From positions 1 to 64,000 of the forward strand of contig CAZOOP010000013.1 of the NCBI GenBank assembly GCA_964581465.1: a DNA stretch of 64,000 nucleotides, read 5' to 3'. The stretch is from WJMB01 sp964581465. Lineage in GTDB: Bacteria > RBG-13-66-14. The position numbers were made by a program, and so were the translations under genes. Shown here piece after piece: positions 55,755 through 64,000 of this stretch (position 1 is its first letter; the number at the start of each line of letters is the position of its first letter). The notes below the pieces were generated by a model, which did no database searches, was not told where the DNA came from, and saw only the letters and a list, made by a program, of their open reading frames with translations.

Positions 55755-56416
55755 GGAATCGTATACCCTATCCGGACCTGATTGCGATTGTATACTGTTG
55801 ACAATAGAGATTGGGATCGTATACCGTGTTCGGACCGATACATGTATGTAACATGCTGTTAACATACGGGATGGGCTGTGATATTCTGCCACAAAAAGGG
55901 GGGTCAAAAAGTGGCAACGAATACAGGCCTGATCCTTGGCAATCCAAGATATCAGCGTATCTGTATCTACCCTGGCGGCAGATTGCCGCAGAAGCCTAAG
56001 TGTCATAATATCATGCAATAAGGGCATGCCATATGAGCGCTTGCTGCGAGAAGGCTTGTTTCAGGGAGTCAATAACGGCCCGACGGGTTGATCCCAATCA
56101 GCCTGATTTGGTCCGAACACGTTCCATGATGCCTAGAGATTATACCCTTAAAACCTGTCAGAAAACGAGCAGTCAACAAGTGGGCAACTAACTCGGGCCT
56201 GATCCTTTACGAATCCTGATATCAGAGCTCTTGCATAAGGTACTTGCATAAGCTCTGACAGTAGATCTCCTCTGACTCCTAAATGTCGTAATAACAAGTA
56301 TTAAGGGAATGTTAAATGTATTTGTAAAAAACGCGAAGTATATCCGAGTAGTGAATTACGGCCAAGCAAGCCGCTCCCAATCAGCCTGATTTGGTCCGAA
56401 CATGTCCCTTGATGTC
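55755..56416 (-). repeat. MITE-2 host copy split by a second MITE-2
   Basis: The outer parts 55755-55812 and 56142-56416 join to about 325 bp that align with the copy at 15877 (GTATACTGTTGACAATAGAG, then ATACCC and CTGTCAGAAAACGAGCAG). The copy at 55813-56133 sits between them. 55568-55754 and 56417-56484 show no gene. Confidence 0.7.
55813..56133 (-). repeat. MITE-2, inserted copy with perfect target duplication
   Basis: 321 bp, from GGGATCGTATACCGTGTTCG plus GACC to CGAACACGTTCCATGATGCC. The two ends are inverted copies matching at 19 of 24 bases. Flanked by TAGAGATT at 55805-55812 and again at 56134-56141, a perfect 8-bp direct duplication. No reading frame. Confidence 0.88.
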
Positions 56417-56484
56417 AAAGTCATTTATTAACCAGTGGCAATCCTCCGTCACAGGTTTGCTCGAAGAATGCTGATAACGCAATA

Positions 56485-56502
56485 CCCCCCCCCCGGGGGG
56501 GG
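56485..56502. repeat. C10-G8 palindromic homopolymer
   Basis: Ten C followed directly by eight G. Could form an all-GC hairpin or be a slippage hotspot. Located downstream of the TonB receptor gene. 56503-56685 is otherwise non-coding. Confidence 0.85.
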
Positions 56503-56685
56503 ATCGTGCTTCTCTTATCTGCCACTGTACTTACAGCGGGATACGGCAACGATCCATTCCGAACAGGGTTCACACCCAAGCAGATTATCCAACACTTTGA
56601 CTGTCGCAGAGGTTTTCTATCAAACCGATGGTCACCGATCAAACGCTTTTCGGACTCGAGGCCACCATTCCAGCTTTGTCCCGGC

Positions 56686-58695
56686 TCAGTCGTAGAAGAC
56701 CCAGGAGAAGCTCAGGTGGAAACCCGGCGGCGCGGTCAGACGACCCAGGCCGTCGAACTCCATCCCTCCGCCGATCAGGTTGTTCAACCGCAGGCTGATA
56801 TCGAAGTCGATCACCCGGGCGCGGATAAGCAGGTCCAGGGTGAACAGGTCCGTATCCGGCGTCGAGCCCGGCTCCCCCGGGTAGGCGGTGTCGAGGATGC
56901 GGTTGGCGTAGCTCAGGTGGGCCTCGCCGGTGAGGGTCAAATCACCCTGGAAGAAGCGCCCGGCGTAGCCCAGGGCGGCGCGGCCCATGAACCAGGGTCC
57001 TTCGGCGTCCCGCCAGGCCAGTGAACCGACCAGGCGCAGCCGCAGCGGTGAGCCGTGGAGTTCAGCGTTCTTCTGCTCGACCTGATCGTGTCCGATGCCG
57101 CCCTGGATCCAGGGATCCCCGTGGTGTCCCAGAGTCAGCTCGAGCTCACCGCCATAGAGCTCCCGTGACTCGGCGGCGTTGACCAGACCGGTGACTTCAT
57201 CGCTCAGCGCATCCTCCAGACCGCCGTAATAGCCGGTCAGTTGAAGCTTTAGCGGGTCAAGCCGGGTAACGCGCAGCCCGGCCTCCAGGTTCCAGCCGCG
57301 CTCGGGCTCTAGTTCGCCGATGGAACGTTGGCGCTCCTCCAGGCTCGGTGGACGGCGACCGTCGGCGTAATTGACAAAGACCGAGTCCAGACCCAGGCGA
57401 TGCTGAAGGCCCTGGAGAAAGCCCAGGCTGAAGGCCGGCGCGCCGCCGCAGCGGGAGTCCTCGTCGTAGCGGGCGGCGGCGACAATTTGGGTCAGCCCCT
57501 CGAAGAGTCCCTGCTCCAGGCTAAGCGCACCGCCGTAGCGGTGGATCAGCTCGCCGTCGTAAGCCGGGGAGTCCTCCAGCCAACCGTCCAGGGCCAAGCC
57601 GAGACGGGCTCCCCTCCAGGGGGACAGGTCCAGTTTGAGCAGCCCGTCGTAGACATCGGCCTCGTAGTAACTCGGCTCGGGCAACTCACCGGGGAAGAGC
57701 AGGTCGTACTCGGTCAGGCTGCGCGAGCGCTCGCGGTCGTTGTAGCGCAGATCGCCGCGCAGGCGGCCCCAGTCGGCCAGGGGCAGCTCGAGCCAGGCGC
57801 CGTAGCTGTAGAGGTTCAGGTCGTCGCGACGTTGCGCCTCGGAGTGTGACCAGCGGTCGCCGTAGCGCGAGTAGTGGCTGCGGACGTAGATGCCGATGCG
57901 GCCGTCGTCGTAGCGCTCTCCGGGTTGGGTGAGCCCCAGGTCGAAGGCCAGTTCGGCGTCCAGGTCACCGCCGTCGAAATCCAGGCCGTGTTCGGCGGCG
58001 TCGGCGCTCCACTTGGAGCCGCCAACCTTGTAGGCCAGTCGCCAGCGCTGATCGGTAAAGCGTCCCCAGTAGCTCTGATCGTTGTAGGTGCCGCTGCCCC
58101 CGCCCACCTGAGACACGGCCAGGGTGGGACGTCGAGCTGAGCGGGTGACCACGTTGATCACCCCGCCGGGGGTCCCGGCGTAGAGTCCGCCGCCGGGGGT
58201 GCGCAGGATCTCCACCCGGCGGACCAGATTGAGCGGGATGCGGGCCAGGGCCTCGCTCCACCAGACGCCGTGATCGACGGGCAGGCCGTCGATGTAGACG
58301 CGCAGGTGCTGGGTGGAGTGACCGCGCACCGCCAGGCCGCCGTTGTCGCCCAGTCGGTAGCGCTGATCCGGGTAGAGGCCGGCCTCGAAGGCCAGGGCGT
58401 CGGCCAGGCCGGCGTAGTTGAACTCGCGCAGGCGGGCGCCGGAGATCACGCTGACGGCGAAGGGCGTGCTCTCCACGTTACGCAGTGAGCCGCCGATGAT
58501 CAGGCTGTCGGTGAGGTCGTCTTCGAGGTAGGCTTCGTGGAAGGCTTCGGCGAGGAGACGGTCGCGTTCGAGCTGCTCCGGGGTCAGCTCGGGTCGGGGC
58601 TTTTCGGGCAGGTCCTGCTGTGCGAGGGCGCCGGCGACCATCAGGATCGACAGTGCGGCGACCAGGCTGAAACCGCGACGGGGCGGGGGGTTCAA
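56686..58695 (-). CDS. TonB-dependent outer-membrane receptor
   Basis: 669 residues. The TTG start overlaps the preceding stop (TTGA), so translation is coupled. Signal peptide RRGFSLVAALSILMVAGALA. Plug domain about residues 60-180: DSLIIGGSLRNVESTPFAVS, GLADALAFEAGLYPDQRYRL, GLAVRGHSTQHLRVYIDGLP, IPLNLVRRVEILRTPGGGLY and TPGGVINVVT. The barrel follows, with alternating strands, ending in the aromatic FHLSFSWVFYD. Probable substrates are siderophores, B12 or glycans; nothing points to one. It is an unusual neighbour for pheT. Confidence 0.92.
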   Translation of the reverse strand: MNPPPRRGFSLVAALSILMVAGALAQQDLPEKPRPELTPEQLERDRLLAEAFHEAYLEDDLTDSLIIGGSLRNVESTPFAVSVISGARLREFNYAGLADALAFEAGLYPDQRYRLGDNGGLAVRGHSTQHLRVYIDGLPVDHGVWWSEALARIPLNLVRRVEILRTPGGGLYAGTPGGVINVVTRSARRPTLAVSQVGGGSGTYNDQSYWGRFTDQRWRLAYKVGGSKWSADAAEHGLDFDGGDLDAELAFDLGLTQPGERYDDGRIGIYVRSHYSRYGDRWSHSEAQRRDDLNLYSYGAWLELPLADWGRLRGDLRYNDRERSRSLTEYDLLFPGELPEPSYYEADVYDGLLKLDLSPWRGARLGLALDGWLEDSPAYDGELIHRYGGALSLEQGLFEGLTQIVAAARYDEDSRCGGAPAFSLGFLQGLQHRLGLDSVFVNYADGRRPPSLEERQRSIGELEPERGWNLEAGLRVTRLDPLKLQLTGYYGGLEDALSDEVTGLVNAAESRELYGGELELTLGHHGDPWIQGGIGHDQVEQKNAELHGSPLRLRLVGSLAWRDAEGPWFMGRAALGYAGRFFQGDLTLTGEAHLSYANRILDTAYPGEPGSTPDTDLFTLDLLIRARVIDFDISLRLNNLIGGGMEFDGLGRLTAPPGFHLSFSWVFYD

Positions 58696-59621
58696 TCCGT
58701 CTCCCGGCGCTCCCCGTTCTCGCTGGAACGGTCGACCAGCAGACCCTCGACGCCCAGGGGGTTGTAGCCGTCGTCGCTCTCGGACGCGTCGTCTTCGAGG
58801 TCGAAGAGGTCGTCTTCGGTGGGGGAGGATTCTCTGTTCTCGGACACCGTCTCGTCCGTCGACCCATCCACCAGTTCGTCGGAGAGATCGATTTCCTCGG
58901 CGTCGGCGGGCTCCGCTGATTCTCCGGCGGCGCGTATTGTCGGATCAACCCTCATACTGTCGACATCGGTCCCGTCGGGCGCTTCATCGTTTCCGGGGCT
59001 TTCGGGGAAATCGGCGGGGCGGCTGGGAGCGGGGACTTCGTCGGTGGGTTCATCCTCGACGGCCGTGGGCTTATACTCGGTTTCATCGAGGAAACCGCTG
59101 GGGCGCTCGTCGGATACGCCGGGCTCGGTCGATTCCTCACCGCCGGATTCGAGCGGTTCGAGCCGTTTCTCGGTGGAGGATTGTTCCGGTGCGACGCTTT
59201 CTTCACCGCCGTTCTCGTCTGGAAGGTCTACATCGGGTCGCTCGGACGGGGCCTCGGGTTGTGCGGCGGGCGTCTGCGCAGGCTCGTTGACAGCGGACTC
59301 GGGGGTGGTCTCAGGCTCCACCGGCGTCGGCGTCTTCGGGGCGGGCTCGAGCTCCAGAGCCTCATCGAGCTCGGCGATGAGGGCGTCGAGGCGTTCGACG
59401 GCGTTGCGGCGCAGCTTCTCCAGCTCCTCCAGTTGCCGCTGGAGTTCCTCACCGGCGGCCGCGCGCTCCTTGGCCTCTTCGAGCTCCATGTTCAACAGCT
59501 CGTTGTCCTCGGCCATGGATTGGTTGAGACGCGAGAGGTCACCGTTGGAGCGCTTTAGCTCGCCGATCTTCTCGACGGCCAGCCGGATGCGGCTCTGTAG
59601 TTTGTCGAGCAGTTCTTCCAC
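58692..59621 (-). CDS. ZapB-like coiled-coil protein with long acidic tail
   Basis: 309 residues from GTG 59621 (GGAGG six bases upstream; the frame extends to 59834, but without a ribosome site). Residues 1-90 are a heptad coiled coil (LLDKLQSRIRLAVEKIGELK, RLNQSMAEDNELLNMELEEA, ELQRQLEELEKLRRNAVERL), like ZapB/DUF904 cell-division proteins, which commonly follow pheT. The remaining 220 residues are Pro/Glu/Ser-rich, acidic and probably disordered, with no known domain. It may link division to the envelope via the TonB gene downstream, but that is inference. 59698-59712 (GTTAAGTATCTTAAC) upstream is a near palindrome. Confidence 0.72.
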   Translation of the reverse strand: MEELLDKLQSRIRLAVEKIGELKRSNGDLSRLNQSMAEDNELLNMELEEAKERAAAGEELQRQLEELEKLRRNAVERLDALIAELDEALELEPAPKTPTPVEPETTPESAVNEPAQTPAAQPEAPSERPDVDLPDENGGEESVAPEQSSTEKRLEPLESGGEESTEPGVSDERPSGFLDETEYKPTAVEDEPTDEVPAPSRPADFPESPGNDEAPDGTDVDSMRVDPTIRAAGESAEPADAEEIDLSDELVDGSTDETVSENRESSPTEDDLFDLEDDASESDDGYNPLGVEGLLVDRSSENGERRETD

Positions 59622-59891
59622 GGCCAACCTCCGTTTCGTCGCCTTCGTGGTAAACCGACCTTTGCGTTGCCCTGATCGTGACCTAGATCTCCAATACGTT
59701 AAGTATCTTAACACACCGATTCGCATCCCGGTAGCCCAAAGGGAGGCCCTTGGGGCGCTCACTGGTTGCGCGGCCGCTGTCGTCGCGCGGTGGTTTTTGA
59801 TGCGGAGATAAGCCCAGCCTTCAAACACGGTCAATCGGCTTCTGTCGGCGTTCCACCGTCGTTGATCGTTCGCTCTGCGTGGAGCGGGACG

Positions 59892-62273
59892 TTACGAGCG
59901 CAGCTCAGCGCCCAGCTCCTCGGCCAGGGCCTTGACGATCGCGGCGTGACGGGCGTCCACCTCGTCGTCGGTCAGCGTGCGCTCCGGCGAGCGGAAGCTC
60001 AGCGCGTAGGCCAGGGAGCGCCTGCCGGTTCCGATCTGCTTGCCGGTGTAGACATCGAAGATATCCACACTCTCCAGCAGCTCGTCAGCGGCGGCCTCGA
60101 TCACCTCGAGAACGCGGCCGTGGGTCACTCCCTCCTCGACGACCAAGGCCAGGTCCCGTGTGACTGGGGGATAGGCGGGCGGGTGCTGGAAAACCGGCTC
60201 GCCGCGAAGCTCGATCAGCTTGGCCACGTCCAGCTCCAACCCCCAGGCCGGATCGTCCTCCAGCTCGTAGGTCTCCAGCAGCTCACCGGCGAAGCGCACC
60301 AGCCGACCCAAGCGCTCGCCGTCGAGTTCCACGGCCAGGCGCAGCGTCGTGTCCGGCGTGGTCTCCAGTGGTTTCAACTCCACCTCGGGAAGCTTGAGTG
60401 AATCGAGCAGCGCTTCCAGCAGCCCCTTGAGGTCGTAGAAGTCGTAGGCGCGCTCGACGGCGTGCCAGCTATCGCCGGGGCGCTTGCCCGCCAGCACGGC
60501 GCAGAGGCGCTGGCTCTCCCGGGGAGCCTCGTCGCCCTGGTGGAAGCTGGTTGAGAACTCGTAGAAGCCTCCACCGGCCAGACCGCGACGGCGGTTGTGA
60601 CCAGCGGCGTTGAGCTGGCCGATGAAACCGGTGGGTCGCAGGAAGGGGTGGCCCTTGTCCAGAGGATTGCGCACCCGGACTAGCTCCTCTTCAGCGAAAC
60701 CGAAGCCGGCTGCCTCCTCGGCGGCGACGAAGTCCGTGCAGAGGACCTCGCGACAGCCGCCGGCGGCCAGGGCGGCGTGGAGGCGTCCGCGTGGGTCGGG
60801 CGGGTTGAGGCGCTCGGCGCGCAGCGGGGGTAGCTCGACGGGCACGGCGTCGTAGCCGATGACCTGGCCGAGTTCTTCGATCAGGTCGATCTCCCGGGTC
60901 AGGTCGGGCCGGTGGCTGGGGGCGGCCCAGCGGGTGGTCGCACCCGCGTCCTCGAGCAGCTCGCAGCCCAGGCCGCGCAGGCTCTCCCGCAATCGCTCAT
61001 CGGTAACGCTAAACCCCAGAACCGCCTCGGCCCGCGCCCGGCGCAGCTCGATCCGCGGCGCCGTCCAGGGGCGGGGATGGGCGTCGTGGAGTACCTCGTC
61101 TACTTCGCCGCCGGCAATCTCGACGATCAGCTCAGCGGCCAGTCGGGCGGCCTCGGGAGCCAGCTCCGGATCGGCTCCACGACTGAACAGATGGCTCGAC
61201 GAGGAATGGACATCCAGGGCGTTGGCCGTGGCCCGCACCGAGGTGGGCTCGAACCAGGCGCTTTCGATGAGGATGTCGCGAGTGTCCTCGTCGACGCCGG
61301 AGTCACGGCCGCCCATCACCCCGGCCACCGCCACGGGCTTCTCCGCGTCGGCGATGACCAGCATCTCTTCGCCCAGGGCGCATTCGTCACCGTCCAGGGT
61401 GACGATGCCCTCACCGAAACGGGCGCGGCGGACGACGATCCGGCCGCCCGCGAGCCTGTTCAGATCGAAGGCGTGCAGCGGCTGGCCTAGGCCGTGGAGG
61501 ATGTAGTTGGTCACGTCGACGATGTTCGAGATCGGCCGGTGTCCGATGGCGATCAGCCGCTGGGCCAGCCAGTCCGGACTGGGTCCGACTCTCACGCCGC
61601 GCACGATCAACCCGACGTAGCGTCGACAGAGCTCCGGGGCCTCGACGGCCACCACATCGGGATCATCAACGACCCGGGGGGTTATCCGCGCCCGGGGTGG
61701 CTCGAAGTCCAGGCCGTGGATCGCCGCCAACTGCCGGGCCAGGCCCAGATGGGACAGCGAGTCGGGCCGGTTGGGCGTGGTCTCGAAATCGATCACGGCG
61801 CCGTCGTCCGGCGCCAGGCGCGCCAGGGATTCACCCGGCCGCCATTCGCCCTCGTCCAACAGCCGGATGCCCGAGTGGTCCGCCGACAGCCCCAGCTCCA
61901 GAGTGCTGGCCAGCATACCCCGACTGAGCACGCCCAGAATCTCGCGCTCGCCCACCGTCAGCAGGGGCAGTCGGGTGCCCGGCGGCACGTAGGGCACCAG
62001 GCGGCCGGCGGCTTCGGCGGTGTTAGGTGCCCCGGCCACGACCTCGACCCGCCCGCCGTCGACCTCAACCAAACACCGGTAAAGCTTCTTCGACTTTGGC
62101 AGCGGCTCGACCTCCAACACCCGACAGGCTGTAATCTTTCGAAGGTGTTCAAAGGCAATGATAAAACCCTCGCTGACGGCACAGGATGCGGTCAGGTCGT
62201 CGGCTATCTGTTCCGGCGTGCGATCGAAGCTATTTGGCAGGTAGTCGGCCAGCCAGGTGGTGTAGCACTTCAC
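59892..62273 (-). CDS. pheT: Phenylalanyl-tRNA synthetase beta subunit
   Basis: 793 residues from GTG 62273, the usual length. Charges tRNA-Phe with the alpha subunit. N-terminal B1/EMAP-like tRNA-binding domain (residues 40-150: ACRVLEVEPLPKSKKLYRCL, VVAGAPNTAEAAGRLVPYVP, GMLASTLELGLSADHSGIRL), B3/B4 region with TTPNRPDSLSHLGLARQLAA, B5 domain near residue 400, catalytic-like core (RLNPPDPRGRLHAALAAGGC and HPFLRPTGFIGQLNAAGHNR), and C-terminal anticodon-binding FDX-ACB domain (QHPPAYPPVTRDLALVVEEG). The ribosome site is weak, and pheS lies 1.67 kb upstream rather than adjacent. Confidence 0.95.
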   Translation of the reverse strand: MKCYTTWLADYLPNSFDRTPEQIADDLTASCAVSEGFIIAFEHLRKITACRVLEVEPLPKSKKLYRCLVEVDGGRVEVVAGAPNTAEAAGRLVPYVPPGTRLPLLTVGEREILGVLSRGMLASTLELGLSADHSGIRLLDEGEWRPGESLARLAPDDGAVIDFETTPNRPDSLSHLGLARQLAAIHGLDFEPPRARITPRVVDDPDVVAVEAPELCRRYVGLIVRGVRVGPSPDWLAQRLIAIGHRPISNIVDVTNYILHGLGQPLHAFDLNRLAGGRIVVRRARFGEGIVTLDGDECALGEEMLVIADAEKPVAVAGVMGGRDSGVDEDTRDILIESAWFEPTSVRATANALDVHSSSSHLFSRGADPELAPEAARLAAELIVEIAGGEVDEVLHDAHPRPWTAPRIELRRARAEAVLGFSVTDERLRESLRGLGCELLEDAGATTRWAAPSHRPDLTREIDLIEELGQVIGYDAVPVELPPLRAERLNPPDPRGRLHAALAAGGCREVLCTDFVAAEEAAGFGFAEEELVRVRNPLDKGHPFLRPTGFIGQLNAAGHNRRRGLAGGGFYEFSTSFHQGDEAPRESQRLCAVLAGKRPGDSWHAVERAYDFYDLKGLLEALLDSLKLPEVELKPLETTPDTTLRLAVELDGERLGRLVRFAGELLETYELEDDPAWGLELDVAKLIELRGEPVFQHPPAYPPVTRDLALVVEEGVTHGRVLEVIEAAADELLESVDIFDVYTGKQIGTGRRSLAYALSFRSPERTLTDDEVDARHAAIVKALAEELGAELRS

Positions 62274-62471
62274 AGGCGTACCCCGGGGTTTAGGTGGTTT
62301 GGGTCGATTGGTCGCGGGCGGGAACGGTCGTCACGGGCAAGACGCTCGCGCTTCAATCGAAACAGCAGGAGGGATATCATCGCTGATAAGATGGGCGGTT
62401 ATCGGATCATCGAGTCCGCACTTCTACCGGACTGATTATCGCCGCCGTCAATGGTCTTTCCATATCCGGAA

Positions 62472-62821
62472 GGGATCATCACAGGAAACTGAACCAACGT
62501 CAAAACTCAACAGGGCGGCATTTGGATCAATAGTACTGACTACTACCTCATGATTGGCTTCGTTCGACGAGGCGAAGAGTTGCTATACCTGCCAAGGCAG
62601 CTATTTGACAACAGTCAGCCTCCCCATGGCTGACAAGCTCAGGGGGGCGAGATTGAAATCGCGACATCCCGACTCTCAGCGTCCCCATAGGAGCAAGACA
62701 GGAGCAAATCTGGTTTTGTGCCACCAGGCCACACATGGATTGTGACAGCTTACGCAGCTATCAAGCGCATCATAACAAGCTATTGTCGATAGATGCCTGT
62801 TCAGGCGCTTGTGATAACCCC
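62472..62821 (+). repeat. MITE-1, full-length copy in the pheS-pheT gap
   Basis: GGGATCATCACAGGAAACTG plus AACC to CTGTTCAGGCGCTTGTGATA plus ACCCC, 350 bp. Internal ATCCCGACTCTCAGCGTCC, TGTGCCACCAGGCCACACAT and ATAACAAGCTATTGTCGATA. No target duplication seen. Confidence 0.7.
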
Positions 62822-63110
62822 CAACCTCTTATCAGGTGCGCACTTCGAGCGGGATGCTCCTGGCGGGTACATGGAATACCACATCTCTGGGATACCCGTA
62901 GCGACGGCACACACGATATAACTGCTGAAAACATTAGCCCTGATGATAATACTTATATGCTATACATCCTATTAACATACATATATATAACGCATAAGCG
63001 CCGAGGCCTCAAGGTTGCAGGCTGAACTTGATTCAGCATGGCCTCGTATCAGACGCTTTCTCAACCGGCGCTGGTGTTTCGATTTGCTGATAGTTGGTTC
63101 TGGCTCGTTG
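62822..63110 (+). repeat. Dispersed repeat E, copy 2
   Basis: Counterpart of 243-525; see that entry for shared landmarks. Starts exactly at the MITE-1 end. Confidence 0.5.
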
Positions 63111-63182
63111 CGTTACCGATAACTCGAGCCTTGTTCTACTAACCGACGATGGGTTTCATGCACGTATTTCCAGTTTCGACAT

Positions 63183-63374
63183 GGATTATCACACGCGTCC
63201 AGGGGGCGCATTTCGCTGACGGCACAAGCTGTGCTAGCAGTCACCGTGTGTGTTGCCTGGGGGCGCAAAACCGGATGTGCTCTAAAAGGGCGCTGAGATT
63301 AATTATCAGAGTTTTCAATCTAAATGCCGCTTTGTCGAGTTTGCGACCCGGGTTCAGTCTCGGATGATAACCCC
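63183..63374 (-). repeat. MITE-1, internally deleted copy
   Basis: GGATTATCACACGCGTCCAG at one end and GGTTCAGTCTCGGATGATAA plus CCCC at the other; GTGTTGCCTGGGGGCGCAAA within. 192 bp. Confidence 0.55.
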
Positions 63375-63405
63375 TTCGACTCATCATCCGCTGGTAAAAT
63401 GAAAA

Positions 63406-63759
63406 GGGATCATCAACAGAAACTTAAACAAACCTTTGCAACTTCGAAAGCCGCATCGAGATATGGCTTGGTAGCTACCGGCGGCGAGTCGTTAAGCAGT
63501 GGATGCTGAAAACGCCCGAAGCTTCCAAAGCAGGCCGTCAAGCGCCGTCAGCGGGTCCTTCGTTCACAGTTTGTTCGACTACTTAGCGGAACCAACAGCC
63601 TCGGGCTTACGGCGACACTCAAGGCGAGCCCGGGCTCAGCGCCATCATGCGTTGGCATGACAATGCAGCGGTGTGACAATGGCGGCGATTGTGCGCCATA
63701 AAGCATTTAATGACACTCTATTGGCTGGATAAATCGGCTCAGGTGCGAATGATAATCCC
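63406..63759 (+). repeat. MITE-1, full-length diverged copy
   Basis: GGGATCATCAACAGAAACTT plus AAAC to CGGCTCAGGTGCGAATGATA plus ATCCC, 354 bp. Internal GCGCCATAAAGCATTTAATG is the usual right-side landmark. Confidence 0.6.
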
Positions 63760-63852
63760 AAATCTAAAGCTCGGTCCCGGCGTTGAACTACCTGACGCCG
63801 TTTCGAAGATTGCCCCAGTTTGGGAAGAGATCGTTCGCAACGGCGACGGGGA

Positions 63853-63929
63853 GGCGTTGGCGCGTTTGTTGCGCAGGCGAGGGTTGGTTCGCAGTGGTGG
63901 TGCGCACTCGCAAGAAACGTGCCAACGCC
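63853..63929. repeat. Nested palindrome family, copy 4 (inner stem only)
   Basis: Left arm GGCGTTGGCGCGTTTGTTGC (63853-63872), right arm GCAAGAAACGTGCCAACGCC (63910-63929); 18 of 20 bases pair. On the minus strand it starts 15 bases after the pheS stop. No outer stem was found; one side would lie in pheS. Confidence 0.7.
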
Positions 63930-63944
63930 GGTTCAGGCCGGATG

Positions 63945-64000
63945 CTAGAACTGGTCCAGGAAGCGGACGTCGTTGTCGTAAAACAGGCGGATGTCGTCGA
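63945..64000 (-). CDS. pheS: Phenylalanyl-tRNA synthetase alpha subunit, C-terminus (partial)
   Basis: The last 18 codons and stop of a gene that continues past the window end. The minus strand reads DDIRLFYDNDVRFLDQF and stop. This closely matches the conserved PheS end (DIRLF-END-RFL-QF). The catalytic alpha subunit would pair with the PheT protein downstream. Only the end is visible, so completeness cannot be judged. Confidence 0.8.
   Translation of the reverse strand, partial: DDIRLFYDNDVRFLDQF

Overview
The window reads as chromosome from a high-GC diderm (Gram-negative-type) bacterium, probably an anaerobe from an uncultured or candidate phylum near the FCB superphylum. The diderm call rests on a TonB-dependent receptor, several lipoproteins, and a surface protein with a FlgD-Ig/sorting-like C-terminus. 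The anaerobe call rests on 2-hydroxyacyl-CoA-dehydratase-type activase genes and a GlmL-like ASKHA protein. A 30-residue AURKAIP1/COX24-type protein also fits FCB relatives. The phylum assignment is inference; no rRNA or tRNA gene was seen.

Layout. 1-1.0 kb: tail of a dead IS1595-type transposase and repeats. 1.1-5.7 kb (minus): beta-sandwich/KOW protein, GlmL-like ATPase, small conserved protein. 6 kb: mtnP. 7.7-12.1 kb (minus): rpoD and dnaG. 12.4-15.7 kb (minus): beta-propeller protein and a GT39-like membrane protein. 16.5-19.9 kb (minus): FecR-domain protein, NHL lipoprotein and an enlarged Xer recombinase in one operon. 21.5-26.6 kb: nadC, a 1195-residue McrB-like AAA+ protein with a PUA/EVE-like N-terminus, and birA. 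27.8-37 kb: hpt, methyltransferase, ftsH, folP, three related lipoproteins, pyrimidine phosphorylase. 38-39.5 kb: repeat-built surface protein. 39.9-44.4 kb (minus): ABC-2 exporter with a winged-helix regulator and a membrane partner. 46 kb: orphan ParA. 47.4-53.3 kb: AI-2E-type permease and a three-gene split version of the DUF2229/HgdB/BadF activase. 53.5-55.6 kb: HU, AURKAIP1-like mini-protein, thiE. 56.7-64 kb (minus): pheS (3' end only), pheT, a ZapB-like protein and a TonB receptor.

The most unusual aspect is the non-coding DNA. Gaps of 0.3-1.7 kb, visibly richer in A+T than the genes, are packed with decayed mobile repeats that I could sort by eye. MITE-1 is about 340 bp, with termini of the form TGTTCA-N7-GTGATAATCCC. 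The same terminus follows the stop codon of the IS1595-like transposase remnant at 225-227, so MITE-1 is very likely its non-autonomous derivative. MITE-2 is about 320 bp, with termini GGcATC...CGGACC. One copy sits inside another with a perfect 8-bp target duplication. A third family is a nested double palindrome of about 180-200 bp. Its inner stem is almost invariant, while the outer stem changes sequence but keeps pairing. These elements separate genes that are normally adjacent, such as pheS/pheT, the activase genes and dnaG/rpoD.
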